This document shows, in pieces, positions 34,835-44,018 of a stretch of DNA of 64,000 nucleotides; the first letter of the stretch is position 1, and every line of letters starts with the position of its first letter. The position numbers and the translations under genes are program-made. The stretch covers positions 1,302,001 through 1,366,000 of the forward strand of contig JACZZP010000014.1 of NCBI GenBank assembly GCA_015183035.1. Reading direction: 5' to 3'. Source of the DNA: Meloidogyne chitwoodi. Lineage: Eukaryota; Nematoda; Chromadorea; Rhabditida; Meloidogynidae. Below the pieces are notes generated by a model that was given only the letters and a program-made list of their open reading frames with translations, did not search any database and was not told the origin of the DNA.

Positions 34835-37800
34835 AGCGACAGCAATAGGTTGATAGAGACGTTATTCCAGTGAAAAGTCATTCCAGGGTGAAGAACAGTT
34901 GAGTCTTGAATAGGTTTCCTGCCACTGACTTCTAGCTGCAGGCTAGCGTGTATGTTGAATTCCCATGTTGGACAGGTGATAAGCTCGAACGTGTTTCCAG
35001 TAGACGGACGAGCAAAATAGCGGTAGAATAGGCATGCGCTGGTCGGAAGAGCACATCCTTGAAACCAAAATGACGAGCTTGGCACACATCGTGAGGTTCC
35101 TGGTAAACTGTTGACTTCTCTGAGTTCTGGTATGACAGTTTCTGGTCGAACATTTTCACAGTAATTTTCCTTGCATGATCCACTGGTAGGACATCTTTTG
35201 ACGGCTAACACTTCCATAGTATAGCTTCTGAACCATCCTTCTGACTTCTGAACGCAATCCATAGTGAGTGCATCCACAATAATTGTAAGAGCTCCCAGAG
35301 CTATCCCGTGTTCATTTCGTAGCAACAAAGTGGTTGATTGGCCTTTTGGTAGCAATGTCAACGTAGTTGCCTGGTTGAGCACACATGTGATTCCTGTCGG
35401 TCCTCGTCGGCAGCTTTCTGACTTCGTGGTGACTGCGACGGTATTGGAGGAATCTGCTCCCGTGATCAAACTGAGTAAAACGATCAAAGGTATCCAATTC
35501 GAGGATCGTGGTTGTCGTCCGAGTATTCGGTCCAGGTGAGCTCTTCTCCACTCCTGGCCGGTTTGTTGCAAGTTGCGGCTCATGGTGCCGACTTGTTGTC
35601 TCATGTGTCTAGCCTTGTGTGCGATTCCTGTCGTCCGAGCTAGTTCTAGGGCTTGACGCTTGGTCCTTCGTGTACAAAGTGTTCCGCATCCAATGATACA
35701 GTAAAAGATTGACATGCATGTTCTCATGTTGAAACTCACAATCCGTAGGAAGCATAACAGACATCCACACAGACAGAGGGTGAGACTCATGACGATTCCT
35801 GTCAAAAACGCTGCCCATCTGGGGCTACATGTCGGATTTGCTACATGATCAATACAGAAGAGACAGTCGATCAGTGAACAGTCTCCAATAGCTGGGCATG
35901 TTGTATGGACGGTACATGTCTCACTTGTAGTCGTCCAAAAATAACTCTTGCAACTGTAGTCGTGTAATAGTACCTCTTGTGGTAACTCATAGGTGACATT
36001 CTGCGATGCCTGTCGTATCAAGCAGTCACCTTCACAACAAATTTCCATCTTGGTGATCTCCTGGGGCGTGCTTATCGTGATTCCTTTCTTGGAGCAGCTG
36101 AGTAGACACTTTGAACAGTCCACTAGTGTTGAAACGGGCGTGAATAAGGCGAACATGTAAATAACGGTCAATATCCATTTCGTGATTGCGATCAATGAAG
36201 TATTGTTCTTTGCGTGTGGACGTAAGTTCCAGGTTTTCTTGATTTGTTTTGCCTGCGGAGTAAGTGTACATTGTTCTAATTCCTCTGGTTGCTCAATTTC
36301 TAGAGCTGGGTCTCCTGGTTGCCTGAGTATTGATCCTGAGTCTGGTTCTTGTCCAGTGAGTGATTCTTGTATAGGTTGCGCGTCGTTGGAGCACTCGAGC
36401 GGGTAAAGTTTTGATACTGGTCGTGTAGTGATGTGTCCGTTGGGTAGAAGTAATTTTACACTTCTGACATTAGGTGGTGATCCGTTGAGTTCCGTAACGC
36501 GAGCTAATTGCCAAACATTCCGTGGGTGAAGATCGTCTCCAATTAGTACAACTTCTCCAACTGAGGGTGGGCGAAGTGACTTGAGGCGAGGTCCTTTGTG
36601 CTTCCAGGCTGATCTTTCTCTAAGCATAGTCAGGTATTCAGTGAGCCAACGGTCCCAAAATTGTTCCACGGCTTCTTGAGTTCCTTTCCACCAAGCGATA
36701 AGTTTGTCCTCTGGTGGTGCCTTGCGGTCATGTTCGTTGTAGTCGACTTGTGCCACTGAAAGGTCCACTAAAGCACCAGGTTGAATGAGGTCGATTGGTC
36801 GCAAAGGTTTCGGAGCATCCAACTCCTCTGACACATTGGCAAGCGGACGATGATTGAGCACTGCTTCTACTTCAGCTGTGAAGGTGGACAGTTCATCATA
36901 GGAGAGCAAACGTCTTCCTAAGGTGCGCATGAAGCAGTTCTTGACAATTCCAACCAAACGCTCATAAAATCCCCCCATCCACGGAGAGAGCTGTGGTATG
37001 AAGAGCCATTGAATTCCCTTGAGGCATAATTTGTTTGAGTTGACATCCTGATCCATAGATGGCGGACAAAGACGAAGTAAAGCTTTATTGGCCAGCACAA
37101 ATTGACGTCCGTTGTCTGATATTATTTTGGATGGGCATCCTCGGCGACTGATCATGCGGCGAAGGATATTCGTGAATGAAGCGGCAGTAAGGTCCATGGT
37201 AGGCTCCAGATACACTGCGCGCGTTGCGAGGCAAGTAAAAAGTACAATCCACACTTTGACATATTCCTTGCCAAGTTTTGCTCGTGATGGTCCTAGGTAA
37301 TCACATCCAACTGATGAAAATGGCCTGAGGCGATTAACGCGGTCGGCTGGTAGTGGAGGCATGTCGGGTTGAGCATATGGGTAAGAACACATCCTTGAAC
37401 ATTTTGGACAGGTTCTAATCACTTTCTTGATTATTCGACGTACGTGAGGCGTCCAATAGGTGCGCAAAAATTCTCCAAGTGTCCAGTCAACTCCCATGTG
37501 GAGAAGACGTTCGTGTATTTGGCGTGCAACCAGCAATGTTAATTCTGCTCCCTGAGGCAATATAATTGGGTTGATTAAATCTGGATCTCCTTCGTGATTG
37601 ATGATCCTGGTTTTGAGACGGCATATTCCTTGTTCATCCGTGTACATCTTGAGGTTGACCAGCTGGTCCATAAACTGATTTTGCGCTTGCTTGATAAGTA
37701 GCCAACGAGCCTTTTCCAAGTCGGAGGCGGTAAATAATCCTTTCTTGTTGATTCTTCCCAAAAATCGAAGAACATAAGCGGTGACTCTAATTGCCTTGTC

Positions 37801-39075
37801 CAAAGTTGAGTGACGACTGAGGTCAATAATTGAAGTATTCCTTTGAGTCTGAGTTACGACAAAAGCTCCTGTAGTAGATGTTTCTCTTTCTTGCGATGAA
37901 GAGTCAGCATCGGGTGCCACATGGAAGGTCAGCTCCTCCGGCCATTCTCCGGGCGAGAGCACAAGCCATTCAGGTCCTTCCCACCAAAGTTGACTGTTCT
38001 CCAATTCTTTAGGCGTGAGTCCTCGTGTTGAAATGTCTGCAGGATTAGCTGCCGTGCGAACATAGTGAAACGTGCAATCTGTGTGTTGTCTAATTTCCTT
38101 AAGGCGCCTTTGAACAAAAACTGGTTGAATTTCTTTTGATTGTAGCCAAGCTAGGGCTATTTGACTATCACTCCAGAGGTGACATTCTGAGACGAGTCCG
38201 TGTAGCTGCTCTTTCACAAAAGTTTTGGCGCGGACCGCGATGAGCAGTGCCAGTAGCTCCAATCGAGGTACAGTAAGTGATTTCCCTGCTGCCTTGGGGC
38301 ATAATCTTCCTTTAGAAAATACAAGCTGAGAGTGGACCGAGTCCCCATACTCGGTCCTTAGGTAGACTGTAGTGGCAAACGCTGCTGTAGAGGCATCTGC
38401 AAAAACGTGGAGTTGAACCATCCTGTCGGTTCCTTGAGTGCATCTGCGAGGCACATAGAGTGTCTGATTAGTCCAAGCTGCGGTTATACTGTCCCATTCC
38501 ACAGCATATTCTTCTGAGAGTGGTGTATCCCAAGTAATAGATTCATGCCAAAGCCCTTGGGCGAATATCTTAGCTTGAAGCAGGCATGGAGATATTAATC
38601 CAGCAGGGTCAAAGATAGAGTGGACCACCGAAAATACGATTCGGCGCGTGAGTTGGCCACTTGGTAGTTTAGGAAATTCGAAGACGAAGTTGTCTCTCTT
38701 CGTGTCCCACTTGAGTCCTAAGAATTTGTTGATTTGTCCCTCCAATTTGTCTTCGACGGGTAGTTGGTTGTTGACTTCAGAAGAGTTTGAAATAAACTCT
38801 CTGATATTCATTCCTGCTTTTTGGTAAATTGCCTTCACTTGAAAATACTGGTTGATTGCTTGTTCTGGAGAGTCGCATGCCAGAAATTGATTGTCGACGT
38901 ATAAGTTGTCGATTAATGATTCAGCAAATGGTCCACAAGTTCGAAGGTGATGACGGACGACTGCTGCTAGAATGAACGGCGATGAAATTACTCCAAAGCC
39001 GACGACGGCATAACGTCGTATTAGTAAGTTGTCGAAGCTGAGGGGCTTATTAATGTCCTTGAGCCAAAGTAGTTT
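34813..39075 (-). CDS. Retroelement pol (RT remainder, RNase H, integrase) continuing into envelope-like glycoprotein
   Basis: Continuation in the same frame after the TGA. RT palm with NLYVDNQFLA in the YxDD position, RT connection, RNase H (LHVFADAS, LELLALLI, WSDSQIALAWL). Integrase zinc-binding HERLLHMG...CPKC, then the catalytic core (VGCDYLGPS, IISDNGRQF, GGFYERLVG giving D-D-E) and a DUF5641-type tail (VGEVVLIGDDLHPRNVWQLA). Near 36200 the same frame turns into an envelope-like protein: a hydrophobic leader (AITKWILTVIYMFALF), a Cys-rich ectodomain, a membrane segment (WAAFLTGIVMSLTLCLCGCL), a second leader (WIPLIVLLSLITGADSS), and the start of a second Cys-rich glycoprotein (TSRCVPSSSFWFQGCALP). 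This layout resembles phlebovirus Gn-Gc. The frame stops at 34813, before the second glycoprotein is complete. Confidence 0.88.
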   Translation of the reverse strand, partial: KLLWLKDINKPLSFDNLLIRRYAVVGFGVISSPFILAAVVRHHLRTCGPFAESLIDNLYVDNQFLACDSPEQAINQYFQVKAIYQKAGMNIREFISNSSEVNNQLPVEDKLEGQINKFLGLKWDTKRDNFVFEFPKLPSGQLTRRIVFSVVHSIFDPAGLISPCLLQAKIFAQGLWHESITWDTPLSEEYAVEWDSITAAWTNQTLYVPRRCTQGTDRMVQLHVFADASTAAFATTVYLRTEYGDSVHSQLVFSKGRLCPKAAGKSLTVPRLELLALLIAVRAKTFVKEQLHGLVSECHLWSDSQIALAWLQSKEIQPVFVQRRLKEIRQHTDCTFHYVRTAANPADISTRGLTPKELENSQLWWEGPEWLVLSPGEWPEELTFHVAPDADSSSQERETSTTGAFVVTQTQRNTSIIDLSRHSTLDKAIRVTAYVLRFLGRINKKGLFTASDLEKARWLLIKQAQNQFMDQLVNLKMYTDEQGICRLKTRIINHEGDPDLINPIILPQGAELTLLVARQIHERLLHMGVDWTLGEFLRTYWTPHVRRIIKKVIRTCPKCSRMCSYPYAQPDMPPLPADRVNRLRPFSSVGCDYLGPSRAKLGKEYVKVWIVLFTCLATRAVYLEPTMDLTAASFTNILRRMISRRGCPSKIISDNGRQFVLANKALLRLCPPSMDQDVNSNKLCLKGIQWLFIPQLSPWMGGFYERLVGIVKNCFMRTLGRRLLSYDELSTFTAEVEAVLNHRPLANVSEELDAPKPLRPIDLIQPGALVDLSVAQVDYNEHDRKAPPEDKLIAWWKGTQEAVEQFWDRWLTEYLTMLRERSAWKHKGPRLKSLRPPSVGEVVLIGDDLHPRNVWQLARVTELNGSPPNVRSVKLLLPNGHITTRPVSKLYPLECSNDAQPIQESLTGQEPDSGSILRQPGDPALEIEQPEELEQCTLTPQAKQIKKTWNLRPHAKNNTSLIAITKWILTVIYMFALFTPVSTLVDCSKCLLSCSKKGITISTPQEITKMEICCEGDCLIRQASQNVTYELPQEVLLHDYSCKSYFWTTTSETCTVHTTCPAIGDCSLIDCLFCIDHVANPTCSPRWAAFLTGIVMSLTLCLCGCLLCFLRIVSFNMRTCMSIFYCIIGCGTLCTRRTKRQALELARTTGIAHKARHMRQQVGTMSRNLQQTGQEWRRAHLDRILGRQPRSSNWIPLIVLLSLITGADSSNTVAVTTKSESCRRGPTGITCVLNQATTLTLLPKGQSTTLLLRNEHGIALGALTIIVDALTMDCVQKSEGWFRSYTMEVLAVKRCPTSGSCKENYCENVRPETVIPELREVNSLPGTSRCVPSSSFWFQGCALPTSACLFYRYFARPSTGNTFELITCPTWEFNIHASLQLEVSGRKPIQDSTVLHPGMTFHWNNVSINLLLSLCLRHQS

Positions 39076-41754
39076 TCACACCTCTCGGTCGATTCCAGGT
39101 TCTAGGTAGATTGACATAAACGCTTTTTCCAAATCGCCAACCAAAGCAATTGCTGGAAGACGAAATCGTAGAAGAACGCCAACAAGATCTGGTAATAGGA
39201 CTGGACCTCTATAGAGGCAGTCGTTGAGTGAGAGTTGACCTCTAGAATGAGCACTGGCGTCGATAACAATACGTAGTTTATGTGTAATTACAGGATGATG
39301 CGGAAGAAAGCACTCTGTTCCCTCCGGGTTACGTTCCGCAGGTTCCAACATTCCTCGTGAAACTTGGTCCTTGAACACATCATTGTACTGGGCCAAAAGA
39401 TCTGGACGTGCTTGAAGGTTGCGTAGTACTGACGCGAGTCGACTGTAGGCCATTCGGAAGTTCGAAGTTAATTGCGGGTTGAAATCTACCCAAGGCCATC
39501 TCACTGAGTAGTGACCATCTGGGCGTTGACGAATTGACTGTTCGAAGAGAATAACTGCTTGTTCGTCATCGTTCTGAGTTGGATCTTCTCGAATGCCTAT
39601 ACCCTCCAAACTAAGCCATTCTTCCATTAAATTCTTTGCTGGTACTTGATCCTCATTGCTAGGATGGACGGTTAACATCGTGATTGACTTGTTCATGTTC
39701 TTAGAATTGAAGGTTGATTCTCCTCCAAGCATTTTTCCGAAGACTGTCTCAATTAGGTAAAGTCCGGTTGAAAGTTGATTCCACGACCTGAGGAATTTCC
39801 AAAACTGTCGAATGCCAATCATAATAGCGGGAGCCTCGTGATTAATGGTGACGGCATCCCTGAGGTCCTTTGGCACATATTCTAAATTGTCATTCCAATT
39901 GACGGTATTAAATGGGTTGGTGATCTCTGGGACACGGTTGAGTATGCAATTCTCCCATGTTCCATCAGAGCGTTGAAGTTTGAGTTCATACATAGGCGAG
40001 TGAAACTTGAGTGAGTCGGTCAAAGAGCCTCCAAAGGCCTCGACCTCCATTTGTTCTGCACCCACTCGGGGTGGATGTAGTTCGTCGACAAGTGCCTTCG
40101 TGATGTAACTTGCCATGCTGCCTGGGTCAAAAAGTACACAGACTTTTTTCTTGAGTTGACGTCCCCTCGAGGTGACGACAATGTGACGTGTAAGTAGAAG
40201 AGCATTCTTCTTTGTGGGCCCACTCGTGTGCAGGCTGATAGTTGAGTTCGGATTTTTCGTTGACGTATCCTTGTGTCGTGTTGATTCGTGAGTCTGCTCC
40301 TCATGAGCGTAGGTGACCATAGCCTTGAGTTGCTTCGGTTTACCCGGCGTACTGCGGGCCTTGACTGCTCCTTCTTGTCGTGAATGATTGAGTTGACCGA
40401 TTCGTGGCGTTCCTTGAGAAGACCAGTGACGGTTCTGCGTTGATGCGGCTTGGCATAACAACAAGTGATGAGGACCCTTACATTTAGGACAGGTCCGTTG
40501 TGATTGACATTCTCGTGTTTTGTGATCCTCCCTGAGGCATCTGGTACATCGGTTCATCTCTATAATTCTCCTGTATCTGTCTCTTGCTGTTGGGTAGATA
40601 CGACATTGACTTGGCAGATGTCCTGGCTTTGAACATAATGAGCAGTTCCTTCTAAACGGCTCTCTTGGTTGAAATCGTGATTGAGCAGTAGCTGCGACAA
40701 ATGAGCGACCAACATCCCTCGGAGGCGTTGGTTGCGGCTTTCTTTCCTTCTTGACGTGAGTAGAGTCATCCATTGAATGCACACAGTGTAGTACTTGTTC
40801 CTTGAGGCTAACAATTTCTTGAAGTTGCTTGAGCATATCCTTGTAGGTCCATGGCCGGCGAGAGTCCTTTTCTCTGAGTAGGAGTTCCCGAACAACGGCA
40901 GGAGGCAGCTTACTTCTAATCTGCAACATAGTTTGCGTTGAGTCTGGAGATTGCCCCTGGCAATCCAGCTGGTAGCATATTCGATCCACTGTGTCAATGA
41001 ATGTGCGTAGTGACGTAGTTGAATCATTTGCCCTTGGCAAATGCATAAGTTCTGAATATAAGTTGTCGACGAGTCGCTTGGAGTCGCCAAATCGTTCCTT
41101 GATAATGTCCAAAACGTGTTGATAATTCGTGTCAGAAGGTTCATAGTGTTCCACTGCCTTCCGTGCTGCTGAGTTTGCTGGCAGGCACATTAATAAGTAA
41201 GTGTGCTTTTGAAAGTTGCTTAATGACTGCTGCTGGTCCACTGCAACTGAAAACGCATTCCACCAGGTGCGGAAGCGAGTTGAGTCTCCCTCAAAGCGCG
41301 GGAGTTCTAACGTAGGTAGACGTACTGCTTGTTGAACAACATTTGGTTGATTGCCGGCTTGGGCAGGTTGTGCGGGCGGCTGCTGGCCCTGATGACCTTC
41401 CATGGTCAAATTGATTAGTTCCACAATTCCTCGTGCTCTTTCGTGTAGTTCCATAAAATGTTCGTGTTGACCATCTTGTTCAGCCTCTGGTTGTGGCGGG
41501 AACTGGTCATAAATATCCTCTTCAGCTTCTAAGCCACCTTCCTCAAGGTGGTCCATATATTCGAGCCAATGTTGATTGAGTCCATTCACACGGTCCATTG
41601 ATGATTCCAGTTGAGTTTTGACCACTCGGAGTCCATTGAGAGTAGCCTGGTTGATAACAGGTTGATCCAGTAAATTGTTTGCATCCGTGATTCTATCCTT
41701 GATTGTGCGTAATACAGGGGCGATTGCTCGGCGAATCGGTCCTGAAGACGGCAT
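39076..41754 (-). CDS. Retroelement gag, protease and start of reverse transcriptase
   Basis: 892-codon open frame from ATG at 41754. Residues 1-350 are a helical gag of the DUF1759 type. Residues 371-434 hold three zinc knuckles: CSLCSKPGHLPSQC and CTRCLREDHKTREC, both CCHC, and a third, CPKCKGPHHLLLC. A retropepsin-like region at about 525-700 has the motif LFDPGS where D-S/T-G is expected. The RT begins near residue 790 (HKLRIVIDASAH, LPAIALVGDLEKAFM). The frame ends at TGA (39076-39078) within the RT palm. The same frame continues beyond without any indel, so the stop is the only break in gag-pol. Whether it is a disabling mutation or could be bypassed cannot be told from one copy. Confidence 0.9.
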   Translation of the reverse strand: MPSSGPIRRAIAPVLRTIKDRITDANNLLDQPVINQATLNGLRVVKTQLESSMDRVNGLNQHWLEYMDHLEEGGLEAEEDIYDQFPPQPEAEQDGQHEHFMELHERARGIVELINLTMEGHQGQQPPAQPAQAGNQPNVVQQAVRLPTLELPRFEGDSTRFRTWWNAFSVAVDQQQSLSNFQKHTYLLMCLPANSAARKAVEHYEPSDTNYQHVLDIIKERFGDSKRLVDNLYSELMHLPRANDSTTSLRTFIDTVDRICYQLDCQGQSPDSTQTMLQIRSKLPPAVVRELLLREKDSRRPWTYKDMLKQLQEIVSLKEQVLHCVHSMDDSTHVKKERKPQPTPPRDVGRSFVAATAQSRFQPREPFRRNCSLCSKPGHLPSQCRIYPTARDRYRRIIEMNRCTRCLREDHKTRECQSQRTCPKCKGPHHLLLCQAASTQNRHWSSQGTPRIGQLNHSRQEGAVKARSTPGKPKQLKAMVTYAHEEQTHESTRHKDTSTKNPNSTISLHTSGPTKKNALLLTRHIVVTSRGRQLKKKVCVLFDPGSMASYITKALVDELHPPRVGAEQMEVEAFGGSLTDSLKFHSPMYELKLQRSDGTWENCILNRVPEITNPFNTVNWNDNLEYVPKDLRDAVTINHEAPAIMIGIRQFWKFLRSWNQLSTGLYLIETVFGKMLGGESTFNSKNMNKSITMLTVHPSNEDQVPAKNLMEEWLSLEGIGIREDPTQNDDEQAVILFEQSIRQRPDGHYSVRWPWVDFNPQLTSNFRMAYSRLASVLRNLQARPDLLAQYNDVFKDQVSRGMLEPAERNPEGTECFLPHHPVITHKLRIVIDASAHSRGQLSLNDCLYRGPVLLPDLVGVLLRFRLPAIALVGDLEKAFMSIYLEPGIDREV

Positions 41755-41770
41755 AACTGATTGCTCCTTG

Positions 41771-41945
41771 AATTAATTGATCGGTTGACAGCTGATGGTC
41801 GATTGATCCTTGTAAGTGACTCTTAAGGTTGATTGAGCGATTGACAGCTGATGGTCGATTGATCCTTGTAAGTGACTCCTTGAGGTTGATTGATCGATTG
41901 ACAGCTGATGGTCGATTGATCCTTGTAAGTGACTCCTTGAGGTTG
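41771..41945. repeat. Three 56-57 bp tandem repeats in the retroelement leader
   Basis: The unit containing GACAGCTGATGGTCGATTGA and CCTTGTAAGTGACTC occurs three times, with starts near 41791, 41847 and 41904, between the 5' LTR and the gag ATG. Copies two and three are nearly identical; copy one differs at its edges. It lies in the presumed packaging/leader region. Confidence 0.88.
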
Positions 41946-42002
41946 ATTGACTTCTTGTAATTGCCCGAGGGACGCACTGACGATTGATTCGTGGGCGTCA
42001 GT

Positions 42003-42024
42003 TCTCGGCCGTTGCACCAATTTT
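42003..42024 (-). other. Candidate primer-binding site (tRNA-Gly-like)
   Basis: Immediately inside the 5' LTR the minus strand reads AAAATTGGTGCAACGGCCG. TGGTGCAACGGCCGAGAAC is complementary to a tRNA 3' end finishing ...GGCCGTTGCACCA. That differs at one base from the tRNA-Gly(GCC) 3' end as I know it from animals. The position, starting a few bases after the LTR, fits a PBS; the tRNA identity is inferred. Confidence 0.55.
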
Positions 42025-42757
42025 TGTGGGCGCAGGAAAATTGGGGAAGAACACAAGCCTCAAATAGGCTAGCCACGCGTAGTCCTTCTTCCTGCGGGCA
42101 CAAAAGATGGGGTGTAATTGACAGTCGACTGTGAAGAGTCGACTGGTCAACTAATGTTGTTGAGTCAACTCGAAGAGTCGACTATGAAATAATCGACTGT
42201 AAGAGTCGACTCTGTTGTTAATAGTCGACTATGAAATAGTCGACATTGTTGTTCTTGGTCGATTTTGAAAAGAGTCGACCGGGCGAAAGGCGATAGTAAA
42301 TAGTCGCCTTTATTGTTGTTAATCGACGGGAGAGGAGAGTCGATTGAAGAGAAGAGCGATAGTCAACTAATTTTAGTTGACTTTGTTGAGACGATTGCTG
42401 AGTCGACTGTTGCCAATCGACCGGAGAGGACAAGTCCTTAATCAACCAAAAGAATAAAGAAGAACGAAGAAAAATATTTATTTTATCCAAATATTATAAT
42501 AAAGCACAAAAATAAAAATAATAGGAGCACAAATATAATTAATGGACAGTGCGAGGTCAACAATGGTGGAATACAACGGAATACATCAAAATGGGGGAAA
42601 AATAAATGCTTAAATACCGGCTGACGTGTGGGCGTGTCTTACTTAAACCAGCCGGCTAAAAGAGAAAATAGGCGTAGTAATTAAAAAGGGACATTTAAAA
42701 ACAGGGACAAAATGAAATAGGACAATACGACAAAAGAAAGGGTCGCCATTGGCGACA
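42025..42757 (-). repeat. 5' LTR of the Bel/Pao element
   Basis: 733 bp, promoter-proximal copy for the minus-strand element. It runs from TGTGGGCG at 42025 to GCGACA at 42757 and is followed by TTAGG at 42758. Content as in the other LTR. Confidence 0.95.
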
Positions 42758-42762
42758 TTAGG

Positions 42763-44018
42763 CAATATTTGATTATCAAAAAAAAAAGATTTTAAATTTT
42801 AAAGTTGTTCCATATTTATGTAATAAAAATAGGAAGGTTTTGCTCTACCGACAATTGTATTGGAGATTATGGAAAGGATTATTAAAAAAAAATTTGAGAA
42901 AAAATGATAATGAGTTAAAAAGGAGTTGGGATTTTTTTATAGCTTTAGTAAATTTTTTTATATTTTTTTAGAAAAAAGTGATTTTCATTTTATAAAAGTT
43001 TGTTTCTTGATCCTAGTTTTTTCTTAATTATACATATTACATAATTTAAAAATATTTTCCAAATTTATTTAACATCTTAAATATTTTATTTTCATTTATT
43101 TGTACTTTGACCATAATTATTATAATTATTATAATTAATATTTTTAAAGTTTAAAAAAAATACTTTTATTAATTAATAAATAATTAGACAAGTCACACCT
43201 TTTTTAATTAATTTATTTGGATTTGTCTCTTCAACGACATTTATGCAATGCCATGAAGGGAAGACGTCCTTCCCTTTACCTATTTTCTTCGTTGTTTTTT
43301 GTTTGTTTTCGTTGTGTTTAAACCTGCTTTTTGATGTTTTTTTTGTTTTGCTGCGATTTGGCTGAGACCTACATAAATATTTATTTTATTTAGACTTTAT
43401 GTGTGTGTAACCTCTCTCTTTTTTTCTACTTTTAATCATCTTCTTCTCCTTTTAATGGACTATTTTTCTTTGTTTCTTATTTTATTTTAAAGTGTTTGAG
43501 AGAAGCTTTTTCTTCTTAATTGAAGATGATCCAATTCCATTTAAGGATAAAAATAAAAGAAAATTATGTTGCGCAATATTTTAATTATACAAAAGTAATT
43601 ATTTTGTTATTCACTTCAAATATCTCTCTCAATCATTTCTGCTCTTGTACTAAATAACTAGGCATTCTCTATAATATTTATTATATATTTAGGTATTAGT
43701 TAATAATTTTTGTTATATTATGTTTTAATTTTTTATTTATATAATAAATGTTAAAAATACAATAAATCCAGGTCCTTTTTATATACAATTGGTTATCTCT
43801 TTAGTACATAAATCACTCTTTTTAGCACTTTTATAACAAACAATTTATTATTAAAAGATTAAAAGGCTTAAACTCTACAATATCTTAACCTTTACCTCTA
43901 TATAATAATTCTTTAATCTTCTTAAATATAAAATTAATTAAACTATTATTAAGTCAAAATTTAAGTCAATAAATCTTACAATTTTCTCAAATATTTATTT
44001 TTTTAGTTAAATTATTAA
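42763..44018. other. AT-rich intergenic region right of the retroelement
   Basis: No conserved coding sequence. A short fold-back AAGGGAAGACGTCCTTCCCTT lies near 43257-43277 within a slightly less AT-rich block (43200-43330). The rest is A/T runs. It would contain the promoter of the small gene starting at 44019. Confidence 0.45.

Larger units (their letters stand above)
29944..42757 (-). mobile_element. 12.8 kb Bel/Pao-class LTR retroelement with envelope-like gene (endogenous retrovirus-like)
   Basis: Complete element on the minus strand. Two direct 733 bp LTRs (29944-30676 and 42025-42757) begin TGTGGGCG and end GGCGACA in plus-strand reading, and no difference between them was found by eye. 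Both sides carry the 5 bp target duplication TTAGG (29939-29943 and 42758-42762). Between them, in minus-strand order: primer-binding site, leader with 57 bp repeats, gag, protease, reverse transcriptase, RNase H, integrase, envelope-like glycoprotein, and a long additional open frame. Domain order (RT-RNaseH-IN, DUF1759-type gag, DUF1758-type protease, DUF5641 after integrase) is that of Bel/Pao. Coding sequence is interrupted by one TGA in RT and one frame break in the envelope, so this copy is not fully coding. Base composition is far less AT-rich than the host genes, as expected of a transmitted element. Confidence 0.95.

Noticed and set aside
35264..35539. Plus-strand open frames inside the retroelement
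   Set aside because: Antisense to conserved pol/env coding sequence and without recognisable motifs; expected by chance in this GC-richer region.
34813..38838. Separate pol gene starting at GTG 38838 with its own initiation
   Set aside because: The frame is continuous with gag-pol upstream except for one TGA and has no ATG there, so it is a continuation, not a new start.
43257..43277. Short fold-back AAGGGAAGACGTCCTTCCCTT as an RNA terminator
   Set aside because: Eukaryotic context, no adjacent gene end, and too short to separate from chance.
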